Part shown: positions 18,291-26,724 of the stretch, piece by piece
Layout of the letters: every line of letters starts with the position of its first letter
How positions within the stretch are numbered: position 1 is the stretch's first letter
Source: Blastococcus sp. Marseille-P5729
GTDB lineage: Bacteria > Actinomycetota > Actinomycetes > Mycobacteriales > Antricoccaceae
Assembly: GCF_900292035.1 (NCBI RefSeq)
Contig: NZ_OMPO01000002.1
Coordinates: 806,001 to 870,000 of the forward strand
Length of the DNA stretch: 64,000 nucleotides
Direction of reading: 5' to 3'
Position numbers and translations under genes: made by a program
Notes under the pieces: model-generated
The model's database searches: none
The model's input: the letters and a program-made list of their open reading frames with translations, nothing else
Told to the model about the DNA's origin: nothing

Positions 18291-18398
18291 TCAGCAGGCG
18301 ATGACGACGGTGAGCAGGACGGCACTGTCGTCGAGCGCCTCGAGGTCATGACGGGCCGGCGGGATGATGAGCAAGTCGCCCGCCGGGCGCGTCTGCTG
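18291..18398 (-). pseudogene. C-terminal scrap of a cupin gene
   Basis: On the minus strand this encodes GDLLIIPPARHDLEALDDSA and then VLLTV before a stop, which is the typical end of a small cupin domain protein. The rest of the cupin barrel is missing because the sequence runs directly into the end of the 118-aa gene at 18406. It probably marks where the ATPase locus was joined to older chromosome. Confidence 0.55.
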
Positions 18399-18405
18399 GC
18401 ACAAA

Positions 18406-18762
18406 TCAGTCGCGCAACGCGGCGCGTGATCGTAGGTCAGCCACCAGCTCGACCGCGGCAGCAACCTCGGCGTGCGTTGGGCCGAGGTCATACGAGTGAT
18501 GGTGCGCGGCCTGTGACAGCGAGTCCCACGCGAACTGCGCCTTTCCTGCTACATCAGGAGAATCTCGGTACAGAACCTCGATGCAGCAGAGTCTCGTCCG
18601 CACGCTGGACCGTCCAGGGTCGGCGCCCTTCGCGCGAATCAACCCGACCAGCACATCCTCCAGCTCGGCCCGGGCGAGCCACCCGGCAGCGCGCACCGAG
18701 TGCGATCGCACATCCACCGATCCATCGAGCAGACCTCTCGCTTGCTCGAGCGGCGATCTCAT
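18406..18762 (-). CDS. small protein coupled to the SMC-like ATPase (unknown function)
   Basis: This is a 118-residue, mainly helical protein. Its ATG overlaps the end of the upstream ATPase gene by 4 bp (ATGA), so the two are translated together. The C-terminal half has RTRLCCIEVLYR and WDSLSQAAHHHSYDLGPTHAEV. The HHHSYDLGPT motif recurs, from memory, in small proteins next to defence-type ATPases. A HEPN-like four-helix fold is possible given the R...H spacing, but I cannot confirm it. It is the natural candidate for effector or regulator of the ATPase. Confidence 0.7.
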   Translation of the reverse strand: MRSPLEQARGLLDGSVDVRSHSVRAAGWLARAELEDVLVGLIRAKGADPGRSSVRTRLCCIEVLYRDSPDVAGKAQFAWDSLSQAAHHHSYDLGPTHAEVAAAVELVADLRSRAALRD

Positions 18763-21185
18763 CGGGCACCGGCCGCGAGGTCATCTACCGCGCTCTCGAC
18801 ATCTCGGCAGGCATCGATCGGGGCCACGCTTTCCAGCTGGGAGTGGATAGCGTTCGCGTGCTTCAGCGCCCTACGTCGGTGCGGGTACTGGTTCAGCCAT
18901 CCGGCCGGGTCGGCGCCGTCAGCCACCGCGAGCCCCAACCGTGCCCTAGTTTTCATCGCCGCGGCCCAGTTCTCCTCTACCTCCTGGTGGCTCGCTCCGC
19001 TTGAGAGGCCACGAGTGAAGTACACCTCGCGGCACTGCGCTTCTAGCGCCATGCGCAGCAGTCCGGGGAGCACCCGACGTAAAGTCTCGAGGTCGAGGCC
19101 CTCGTCCTTGGTGATTGCGAACGCATCTCGCAGATAGCGCTGCGCCGGGCTGAGGGCCACCACGGCGGTGACCTTCGAGTTCGCCTCACGGCGGATCTCG
19201 AGCACCTTCACGGGCACCTCCCGCGGCGCCCGGCGTACGGCGCTGGCGAATCGATCGTCGTGCGAGAACACTATGACTTGCCGGGTACGTGCGATTTCGA
19301 GCAACACATTCACCAGCCCGTCGACCTTCGCCGGGCCCATCGCCTGCACGGGGTCGTCGAGGACGACGAACCGGAACGGGCTCCGGGGCATTGTTGCTCG
19401 CGGAATGAAGAGCGCGAGGGCGAGAGAGTGCAGCTCACCTTGGCTCATCACCGATAGGGCGCCCACGTCTTCGCCGTCCACGGTGGCGGAGACGACGACG
19501 CGACGACGGGTGTTCGAGCCCTCCAGCGCCAGGCCGGCGATGTCGACATTGCTCTGCTGGCGAAGTCCTGCCCAGATCCGCTTCGCCTCCTCTGCGATCG
19601 GCAACACGCGTTCGTTCTTGAGCGCGATCTCGTTCGTCTTCAGCCACTGATGGGCATCCTTCGCAGCGCTTGCCTCCGGCTCGGACCTGTGCCACGCGTC
19701 GAGATCATCGACGAAGGTGGCGATCCGCGTCGCGATCGCTCCCCACGCATCGTCGAGCTCGTCGACGTACTGCTGGGTCGCGGTCTGGAGTTTCGCGAGG
19801 GCGTCGTCGAGCGGAGCGCGCTTCGTCTGGATGTGCTCCCTGAGCTCAAGCAGGTCTCCTGGCGCAGACGCCCAGTCTTGCCACGCGGTTCGAGTCGCCG
19901 CAGCGGGCCCGGTCAGTTCTACTGGCAGGTCGACGCTCAGTGCGGCCGGCGGATGCTGGATCACTCTCCGTGCGGCGTTGCCCGCATTCTGGTGCCGGTC
20001 TCTCGCGTCACGCAGGGCAGTCGCCGCTGACCGCTCCGCGGCACGCTCGGCCCTCAGCGTTGCGATGAGATCGCCGTCGACGGTGCCCACTCCGCAGACC
20101 GGACACTGTTGACGCCCCTCGTGCTCGTGCAGCGCGATCACCGCGTCGACGAGCTGCGCACGACGCTCGGCGGCGGCATCTGACCCGTGTGCCAGATCCG
20201 CGAAAGCGCCGACCGCGGCCTTCAGCTCGTCGGCCGCCTCGGCGCACTCCTGTTCGCTCGGCAACCGAAGCCGCAGCAAAGCGCGAACCTGCGCCGCTTG
20301 ACCGGTGTCACCCACACTCCCGATCGCCAGCTGGCGCAACTGGCCGGCATCCGGTTTCCGCTTCTTCAGCAGTGCGGCGGCCTGACGCGCGCGCTCGTCG
20401 TCCAGCGCCTCGAGCTGAGCCAGGAGGTCTTTCCTGTCCTTGGCGAGCTTGGCTTGTGGGGCGGACAGGCCTCTCTGATGTGCCTCGAGCCGCCTCACCG
20501 CGTCGCTCAGTTGGCCGATTCCGAGGACGGTTGAGATCTTGTCGTAGAGGTCCGCCGGTGCGGCGGCGAGTAGCGCGCCGAGCTCCTCGTATGTGAGCAA
20601 CGGACGGTACGTCTCCAGCGGGCCCGCCCAGCCGAGGCTGTCCATTCCGGGCTCCTGTTTGCCACCTTCGCGCTGGAGCGTCGTGCGCGGGGCCTCCAGG
20701 TCGGCATCGTCGGGCCAGTCGACGACGAGACGAGTGCGACCTACACCTTCCTCTACCAAGGTGACTTCAATGCGCGGATCGTCATGGCAGTGGACGTTGC
20801 GCCAGCGTTCCTTCCATTGCGTCGTCCGATTGCGCCACCTGAAGGTGGAACCCGTCAGCGCGACTTCGAGGCCTTCGGCGAAGCTCGACTTGCCCGACCC
20901 GTTACGGCCAGAAATGACGGTGAGCGACGGGCCGGGATCCAGATCAATTTGCGCCTCATCACCGATCCCGCGAAATGCGCGAACCTTGATCTGCTTGAGG
21001 AACGCGCCGACGGGCTCGACCGTATCGGCAGCCTTCGGCGCGGATTGCGGCGGCGTCCAGCCTGCCATGTCGGCCAGCGCGGCGTCGCCGTCGAGCGCCG
21101 CCATGATGAGCAGCTTCGCGTCGTCAGAGAGCCCGTCGTCCTCGTCGAGCCGGCGACTCACCCAGCTGTTCAGATCCTCGGTCAC
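18759..21185 (-). CDS. SMC/Rad50-like AAA ATPase with zinc-hook motif
   Basis: This is an 808-residue split ABC-type ATPase. The N-terminal lobe has FRGIGDEAQIDLDPGPSLTVISGRNGSGKSS (quoted in part; Walker A at residues 93-100). A central coiled-coil-rich region contains CPVCG near residue 358, a half zinc hook. The C-terminal lobe has VMSQGELHSLALALFIPR (signature), RFVVLDDPVQAMGPAKVDGL (Walker B and D-loop) and FSHDDRF. About 120 further residues form a helical tail. GTG 21185 is chosen for the GGGAGG just upstream; an ATG at 21245 is also in frame. The architecture resembles defence ATPases of the RloC/PrrC sort but no anticodon-nuclease domain is visible. It is divergent from the GmrSD-RAMA gene. 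Confidence 0.8.
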   Translation of the reverse strand: MTEDLNSWVSRRLDEDDGLSDDAKLLIMAALDGDAALADMAGWTPPQSAPKAADTVEPVGAFLKQIKVRAFRGIGDEAQIDLDPGPSLTVISGRNGSGKSSFAEGLEVALTGSTFRWRNRTTQWKERWRNVHCHDDPRIEVTLVEEGVGRTRLVVDWPDDADLEAPRTTLQREGGKQEPGMDSLGWAGPLETYRPLLTYEELGALLAAAPADLYDKISTVLGIGQLSDAVRRLEAHQRGLSAPQAKLAKDRKDLLAQLEALDDERARQAAALLKKRKPDAGQLRQLAIGSVGDTGQAAQVRALLRLRLPSEQECAEAADELKAAVGAFADLAHGSDAAAERRAQLVDAVIALHEHEGRQQCPVCGVGTVDGDLIATLRAERAAERSAATALRDARDRHQNAGNAARRVIQHPPAALSVDLPVELTGPAAATRTAWQDWASAPGDLLELREHIQTKRAPLDDALAKLQTATQQYVDELDDAWGAIATRIATFVDDLDAWHRSEPEASAAKDAHQWLKTNEIALKNERVLPIAEEAKRIWAGLRQQSNVDIAGLALEGSNTRRRVVVSATVDGEDVGALSVMSQGELHSLALALFIPRATMPRSPFRFVVLDDPVQAMGPAKVDGLVNVLLEIARTRQVIVFSHDDRFASAVRRAPREVPVKVLEIRREANSKVTAVVALSPAQRYLRDAFAITKDEGLDLETLRRVLPGLLRMALEAQCREVYFTRGLSSGASHQEVEENWAAAMKTRARLGLAVADGADPAGWLNQYPHRRRALKHANAIHSQLESVAPIDACRDVESAVDDLAAGAR

Positions 21186-21405
21186 AACGTCCTCCCGCAG
21201 GGCAGAAACTAGCCAGACCGTAACAGTGAGGGCCGACGGATCCACCGGCCCAACCCATCGGCCGCTGTCGGGTATGCGCTAACGATTACCTGGGTGCGCG
21301 GTCGTGGGTGCGGCCAGCATTAGCGGTCGACCCCGCCGCGACAACGCGCGTCCAGAAGATTGTCGGTGCTGTCAACCATCCCGCTGGTGGTGGGTTGGGA
21401 GGAGG

Positions 21406-23949
21406 GTGAGTGAAATCGTCGGCCGGAGCAGACAGTATGTAAGCGTGGACACCTACTTACGTTCTCCGCACGCGCTGTTCGCACTGAGCCAGAACTTCAA
21501 CATCCCACTCTTCCAGCGCAGATACGTCTGGACGGAGGAAGACCAGTGGGCACCACTGTGGTCCGACGTCCGCCGTACGGCTGAAGCGCGCGCGGGCGGA
21601 AATGCCGACGTCACACACTTCCTCGGGGCGGTCGTCCTGCAGGATCAAGGCGCCGTCGTCGGCGGCGTCCCGCAGTGGTCGGTCATTGACGGGCAGCAGC
21701 GGATCACGTCACTGCAGCTACTCATGGATGCGGCGGCGGCCGCGCTCGAGGAGCTCGAGCAGACCCGGCTGGCGAGCCGGCTGCGCAAGCTCACGCACAA
21801 CGACGCTGACGAGGTCGACGGCGATCTTCTCAAACTGAGACACTCGAACGCCGATCGCGAAGCATTCGACGAAGTCATGGAGGCGCCGGCGCCGGTCGAT
21901 CACTCCCGGTTGAAGTCCGGGAACACGCTCGTAGCGGCGGCGCACGCCTTCTTCACCGAACGGATCGCGCACTGGCTCCAGGAGAAGCCTGACGAGGATC
22001 AGGCCCAGTGGGCCAGCGCGCTCGCCGACACGCTCGCGTCGGCTCTACAGCTCGTGGTCATCGCGCTCAAGCCGGACGAGGATTCGCAAGAGATCTTCGA
22101 GACCCTCAACGCTCGGGGCACCCCGCTTCAGGCAGCGGACCTGATCAAGAACCTGCTGTTCCAGCGTCTAGTGAGCTCGGTGATGAGCCCCGAAGTCGCC
22201 TACCGCGAGTACTGGCGACTATTCGAGACACCCTTCTGGGAAAAGGAAGTAACCGTCGGCCGCGTCCGGACCACCCGCTCTGCGCTCTTTCTGAACCAGT
22301 GGCTCGTCAGCCGCGTCGGCGAGGACGTCGGCCCCAGGGCGTTCTTCCGCCGCTTCAAGCATTTCGTCGACCACGAGTTCGACGGCGACGCGGCCGAGAT
22401 CCTCAAGCTGCTGCACGGACAGGCGATCACTTACCAACGTTGGGTCGAGCGCGCTGCGTCGCAGGATCCCTCGATCGATCGCGTCTCCCTGTCCGTGTAT
22501 CGGATGGACGCCATAGGCCTTCAGATCGCCCGACCGATGCTGATCTGGCTACATCAGCCGGGGTTCGACGTTCCAGAGAACGAGCTCTCGATCGCGATCG
22601 ACGCTGTGGAGAGCTGGCTCGTTCGGCGAGCCATACTTCGACTATCGGCCTCCGATCTCGGTCGAATCGTCGCTCGTCTCATCAACCAGTTCCGCGACAC
22701 AACACCCGATGGCATCGGCACCAGGATCCGCAACGAACTAGCCCGCCTATCGACCGAGACCACCTACTGGCCGGACGATGACGAGATCCGTGACTTCTTA
22801 GCTACCGCACCCGTCTACAGTCACTACAGCGCGGCTCGGATGCGCATGCTGCTCGAAGCGGTCGAGGACGACGCCCGCGGGTTCAATTCGGGAAAGAGCA
22901 AGACTGGCGTCCGAACGTCACGCGGCATCATGGCGATTGAGCACGTGCTCCCCCGGCGATGGCAAACCAACTGGCCTGTTGCGACGCTCGCGGAGGAAGT
23001 GGAGCGAACAAATCACGTCCACCGGCTCGGCAACCTCACGTTACTCACGCACACTCTGAACTCGTCCGTGTCGAACGCGGCGTGGGGCTCGGACTCTGGT
23101 AAACGAGCGGCGCTCCGCAGGCACGACGTAATGCTCATGACCCGCAACTTGACGGACAGGGCCACCTGGGACGAGGCGGCCATTGACGGCCGCACTGAGG
23201 AGATGACCGCCGCGATTCTCGCCACGTGGCCAATCCCCGAGGAGCATAGTGGTCTGCCTGAGGCCAAGAAGCCCATGTCCACATATGTCAGCGTCAAAGA
23301 TCTCGTCGCGTCCGGCCGGCTCTTGCCGGGCACAGTCCTGAAGGCGCGCACCGGCGGAGAGGACGCCGAGATCACCGATCGTGGCGACATCCGCTACAAG
23401 GGCAGGCTGTATGACACCCCCTCAGGCGCAGGGAAAGCGGCCCTTGGCCGCACGGTTAATGGATGGCACTTCTGGCGCCTTGAGGACGGGCGGCGGCTCG
23501 TGGACGTGCGCATGGATCAAGCCCGAGCCGACGATGTGCGGGCATCCACTCGGGAACGCGGCCTGCGAGAAGTGACCGAATGGCTCCAGGCGAGGGGCTG
23601 GGCAGTCAACCAGGAGAAGACTGGTAATCGGCTCCGCTTGGTCGCGGAACGGGACGGGAAGCAACGAAGCCTGCGCGTTTCCACGAAGTCTGCCGCCAGC
23701 TGGCAGCTCAGCACGGCTGATGGAACGCCTGCCGTCGATTCATCCGGCTACTGGGCGTTCGTCGATCTTCAGTCGGCCGAGCCGACTGTCGTCGTCTACT
23801 CAGAGCAGAATATTCGCGACCTCATTGCAGTAGACGTAGCGGAGTACCTGGGTCAGCACGGCGGCAAGCGACCCGTCAACTCAAACAGCGAGCATTTCGC
23901 TCTTCACCCGTCTCGGCTCGCGTCCATCAATCCCCGTCTCGATTGGTGA
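21406..23949 (+). CDS. GmrSD-like DUF262/DUF1524 nuclease with RAMA domain
   Basis: This 847-residue protein (counted from GTG 21406) is a modification-dependent-type nuclease. The DUF262 ParB-like domain shows FNIPLFQRRYVW (residues about 31-42) and SVIDGQQRITSLQLL (about 92-106), the NTP-binding motif. The DUF1524 HNH-type domain shows IEHVLPRRW (about 511) and HRLGNLTLLTHTLNSS (about 537). A RAMA-like domain follows (about 627-710; ASGRLLPGTVLKAR, GRLYDTPSGAGKAALG, NGWHFWRLEDG), then an unassigned C-terminal domain ending HFALHPSRLASINPRLDW. The start is uncertain: GTG 21304, 21406 and 21445 are all in frame, and GGGAGGAGG at 21397-21405 is too close to 21406 to decide. RAMA domains are predicted readers of modified DNA, which fits GmrSD-type targeting. 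Confidence 0.85.
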   Translation: MSEIVGRSRQYVSVDTYLRSPHALFALSQNFNIPLFQRRYVWTEEDQWAPLWSDVRRTAEARAGGNADVTHFLGAVVLQDQGAVVGGVPQWSVIDGQQRITSLQLLMDAAAAALEELEQTRLASRLRKLTHNDADEVDGDLLKLRHSNADREAFDEVMEAPAPVDHSRLKSGNTLVAAAHAFFTERIAHWLQEKPDEDQAQWASALADTLASALQLVVIALKPDEDSQEIFETLNARGTPLQAADLIKNLLFQRLVSSVMSPEVAYREYWRLFETPFWEKEVTVGRVRTTRSALFLNQWLVSRVGEDVGPRAFFRRFKHFVDHEFDGDAAEILKLLHGQAITYQRWVERAASQDPSIDRVSLSVYRMDAIGLQIARPMLIWLHQPGFDVPENELSIAIDAVESWLVRRAILRLSASDLGRIVARLINQFRDTTPDGIGTRIRNELARLSTETTYWPDDDEIRDFLATAPVYSHYSAARMRMLLEAVEDDARGFNSGKSKTGVRTSRGIMAIEHVLPRRWQTNWPVATLAEEVERTNHVHRLGNLTLLTHTLNSSVSNAAWGSDSGKRAALRRHDVMLMTRNLTDRATWDEAAIDGRTEEMTAAILATWPIPEEHSGLPEAKKPMSTYVSVKDLVASGRLLPGTVLKARTGGEDAEITDRGDIRYKGRLYDTPSGAGKAALGRTVNGWHFWRLEDGRRLVDVRMDQARADDVRASTRERGLREVTEWLQARGWAVNQEKTGNRLRLVAERDGKQRSLRVSTKSAASWQLSTADGTPAVDSSGYWAFVDLQSAEPTVVVYSEQNIRDLIAVDVAEYLGQHGGKRPVNSNSEHFALHPSRLASINPRLDW

Positions 23950-24039
23950 GTGGCGCAAGTCCGGCCCACCGGCTCGCGACCGCCCGCTTCACCAGACGGA
24001 CCGATCACAGCTGGGGTCGTCTACGTGCTCGTCGCGAGT

Positions 24040-24700
24040 CCCGTCGGTCCACCGCTTCGGCCCCGTCCCGTCACAGACCGGGGTCAGGTCGATGATCCCC
24101 GTGACGAACTTGTCTTCGCGGCGGGTGTGACGCCGACAATGCTTCTCGACCCCGAGGACCTCGACGCCGTCCAGACGGGCCGGATCGTCGATCAGCAGCC
24201 GGTGTCCTTCAGCCAGGACGGCGTCGTTGGCGGTGTGCCACGCCACTCCCAGCCCCCGGCGACGCGAGCCATGGACAGGTGCTGGACCACGATGCCGACC
24301 AGGGCCCAGGCTAGCCCGCCCCGGGAGATCTTCGCCCGCAGCTCGGCCGCGGCAGTGGTGTCCTGACGCCACACATGCGAGCACTCCGCGCACCGGTACC
24401 GGCGCACCGTGACCAGCAGGGTGGTGGGGGCCATCCGAACGGCGCGTGCGTGAACCGGCGGACGACGGTGTCCCTGGCTACGCCTTGGCAGCCGCAGCGG
24501 CGGCACCAATCCGTCCGGGTCGACCACCCGGCAGGCGAGCACCGCCCGGTCGGGTTTGAGCAGCTGGCGGGTCACCTTCAGGCCGAGCTCGTCCAGCCGG
24601 GTGCAGGTGCCCAGGTTGGGGTAGGCGAAGGTAGTAGCGTCACGCAGGTCGAGGTCTTTCGGATGGGCGGTGTAAGAACTCCCATCTTCGGAAGACCTCG
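24040..24700 (-). pseudogene. ISL3-family transposase remnant, frameshifted and truncated
   Basis: The minus strand encodes the N-terminal part of an ISL3 transposase: TRLDELGLKVTRQLLKPDRA, VRRYRCAECSHVWRQDTTAA (zinc ribbon), and LAWALVGIVVQHLSMARVAGG. A frameshift near 24255 moves the frame to LGVAWHTANDAVLAEGHRLL, RLDGVEVLGVEKH and GIIDLTPVCDGTG. Similarity ends near 24040, so most of the catalytic region is lost. Its outer end is marked by the inverted-repeat-like sequence at 24731-24758. Confidence 0.8.
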
Positions 24701-24730
24701 ACCCTCATCCAGCCAGCGACGCGCGGGGCG

Positions 24731-24758
24731 ACCTCTACACGGTCAAATGCGAAGAGCC
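24731..24758 (-). repeat. ISL3 terminal inverted repeat of the minus-strand remnant
   Basis: Read on the minus strand this is GGCTCTTCGCATTTGACCGT followed by GTAGAGGT, the form of ISL3-family ends in actinobacteria. It lies upstream of the truncated transposase; no partner repeat was found on the other side. Confidence 0.6.
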
Positions 24759-24855
24759 GGGGAACCTCACCGACGTTCATGCGCCCCGATGTAACCGAGG
24801 ATGTCGCTGACACGACGACCCCTCATGGGTACGAGAGTCGCTGCGCACTCAGCCG

Positions 24856-24900
24856 GTCATCTTCAACGAAGTTGGCGTAGTCGCCGACCGGGAGCGCGAT
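24856..24900 (-). pseudogene. ERCC4 nuclease gene scrap
   Basis: The minus strand reads IALPVGDYANFVEDDR, against RALPVGDYASFVEADL in the intact ERCC4 protein encoded at 33412-34245. GDY lies in the ERCC4 nuclease core. Only about 15 codons are recognisable, trapped between two ISL3 remnants of opposite orientation. Confidence 0.55.
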
Positions 24901-24957
24901 ATCCGGTGCGCGAACAGCAGGTGCGCCATCTCCCGCGGGAGCGTTCTCTTCAGCCGT

Positions 24958-25245
24958 GGATGCGGCCGGAAGAACGAACCTCTCTACGGGATCCGCACGA
25001 TCCTGCGCTGCGGCGCCGAGATCCCTGAGATCAAGCGGCTCGGGGAAACGCTCAGCAACGGAGGGAGGCGTTCTTGGCCTACTTCGACACCGGCCGCGCC
25101 AGCAACGACGGCACCGAAGCGATCAACGGGCTGATCGAACTCGACCGTCGCGTCGCCCACGGATTCCGCAACCGCGACCACTACCGACTACGCATGCTGC
25201 TCACCGGCGGCGGACTGGCCCACCCCACCTCAGATAGGAAGAGCC
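24958..25245 (+). pseudogene. second ISL3-family transposase remnant, internally deleted
   Basis: The plus strand encodes GRKNEPLYGIRTILRCGAE joined directly to IPEIKRLGETLSNGG, then after a frameshift AYFDTGRASNDGTEAINGL and GFRNRDHYRLRMLLTGGGL. These are separated pieces of an ISL3 transposase C-terminal region, so an internal deletion and a frameshift have removed function. GATAGGAAGAGCC at 25233-25245 looks like its right terminal repeat. It is a different ISL3 member from the minus-strand remnant at 24040-24700. Confidence 0.75.
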
Positions 25246-25327
25246 TGAATGGTCATGTCTTTCGACCGGGTGGTCACCGTCAGGAAGCCGCACGCGGGGA
25301 TACGCACGGGGCGCTACATCGCGACGT

Positions 25328-26542
25328 CTACTCTTTTGCCAGTTCACACGGAATTGTCTTCGTCGTGGCAACTAACGCTGTGGGGTGCCCATAACCGATG
25401 TAGCCGCATTCATTGATGTCGTCGACATGCCCTCGAATGAGTACCCACATCGCAGGCTTCGTTATCTCTGCCAAGGTTTCCGCGCTCACTGACCGTTTCT
25501 CGAATCCACCATTGGCCGCGACCTGATACTCAGTCTTTCCGAGTCCCTCGAATTTCGTCTTCACAACGATGTTAGGCCCGAATTCAGGAGTGTCCGACCA
25601 AGTACTGTCTTCCAGGTTGGAGACCACCGGCTGACAGTACGCCTTGCCGAGGTAGCCCTTAACCCATGGATCGCTCGCGGGGAAGTCCTTGCACATCGCA
25701 GAGTCAATATCCCAGACCGGAAACACATAGAAACCTTGCATGTCCTGCAGCCACACAGAGGCTGAGGTTTTGACCTCGTAGCTCATGTCGAACAATGCGT
25801 CGGCGTGTGATGCTGGTGCAATCGTGAATGCCGAGAATTCAACGGTAATCCGCTCGGAACCGGTGCCATTGACCAGGAATTCGTAGGTCAGCCTGTCTGA
25901 TTCGGGCTGACTTGCGCCAGTGTTTGCCGGAACCGAGGGGACTGCCGTTCCCGTGCGGTATACCGGCGTATCACCTGCCGAATTCGGAAGAAGTATGAAC
26001 ACGGTGTCCGTCTCCATGCCGGCGGAGTTCTTGCTTGTGAGCATGAACTCTTCACTCATCGGCGAGCCGAACTTCGGCTCGCCCGACTCGAGGACTTCAT
26101 AGTCAACCGTGATGTCTAAGCCGTCAACTGTGATCGTCTCCAATATGCAGGGAACCCACATCCACGTGTTTAGCCCAGCGTAGGTCGTGTAGTACGACCC
26201 ACACATCGCATATAGCCCTAGCGTTGAGGTGCCATAGAGGTTGCGTTTGTACGCCGGGAAACAGGAAGTTTGGCCAGCCTCGTCTGAGGACACGCCGCTT
26301 TCAGTCAGGAGCGCGTGGAAAGCGCTAGTGATCGTGGGCTCAATCTCGGACCAGTTGACAACACGTTGCCCTCCCGGAAGCCCCGCTTCAACAGATCCAT
26401 GATCTTCAGTAGCCGTCGCTACAGCTTCAGCGCTTGCCCCTGGAGTCGAGCTACCGTTCCGATTCTCTCCGTTATCCCCGGTCGATGGGCCCGAGCACGC
26501 CACGAGACATAACCACGCGACCAAGAGCACCAATATACGCAT
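25328..26542 (-). CDS. large secreted lipoprotein of unknown function
   Basis: This is a 404-residue lipoprotein. ATG 26542 is preferred because AAGGAG lies 8 bp upstream; the GTG at 26551 would touch that site. The signal MRILVLLVAWLCLVAC ends in a lipobox Cys, followed by a Ser/Gly/Asn-rich linker. The mature part is beta-rich with several Cys pairs (SCFPAYKR, YAMCGSYY, VPCILE, MCKDF, AYCQP, NECGYIGYG), suggesting an extracytoplasmic disulfide-bonded domain. I do not recognise the family. Base composition looks lower in GC than in the flanking metabolic genes. It is transcribed in the same direction as the hydrolase gene upstream and may belong to the same acquired island. Confidence 0.75.
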   Translation of the reverse strand: MRILVLLVAWLCLVACSGPSTGDNGENRNGSSTPGASAEAVATATEDHGSVEAGLPGGQRVVNWSEIEPTITSAFHALLTESGVSSDEAGQTSCFPAYKRNLYGTSTLGLYAMCGSYYTTYAGLNTWMWVPCILETITVDGLDITVDYEVLESGEPKFGSPMSEEFMLTSKNSAGMETDTVFILLPNSAGDTPVYRTGTAVPSVPANTGASQPESDRLTYEFLVNGTGSERITVEFSAFTIAPASHADALFDMSYEVKTSASVWLQDMQGFYVFPVWDIDSAMCKDFPASDPWVKGYLGKAYCQPVVSNLEDSTWSDTPEFGPNIVVKTKFEGLGKTEYQVAANGGFEKRSVSAETLAEITKPAMWVLIRGHVDDINECGYIGYGHPTALVATTKTIPCELAKE

Positions 26543-26724
26543 GTAGTCCACTCCTTAGGAATTAGGTCCGCCGACTTGTAATTCGGCGTTGTCATTTGTT
26601 GGAATTCAGTTAGCCCGAGATGCGACGAGCTGGCAATTTTCGGTACGAATGGCGGCACGATGAGCAAAGCGCCACTTTAGGGACGAGCCTCCACGCAGGG
26701 CATCGGTGAGGACGTGCTCGATGT

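Noticed and set aside
18120-19004. 294-codon plus-strand frame overlapping DUF1684 and the small ATPase partner
   Set aside because: Its sequence is Arg/Pro-rich and conflicts with the ATGA-coupled minus-strand genes and the cupin remnant.
24375-24794. plus-strand frames in the ISL3 remnant region
   Set aside because: They are antisense to the identifiable transposase remnant and have no family features.
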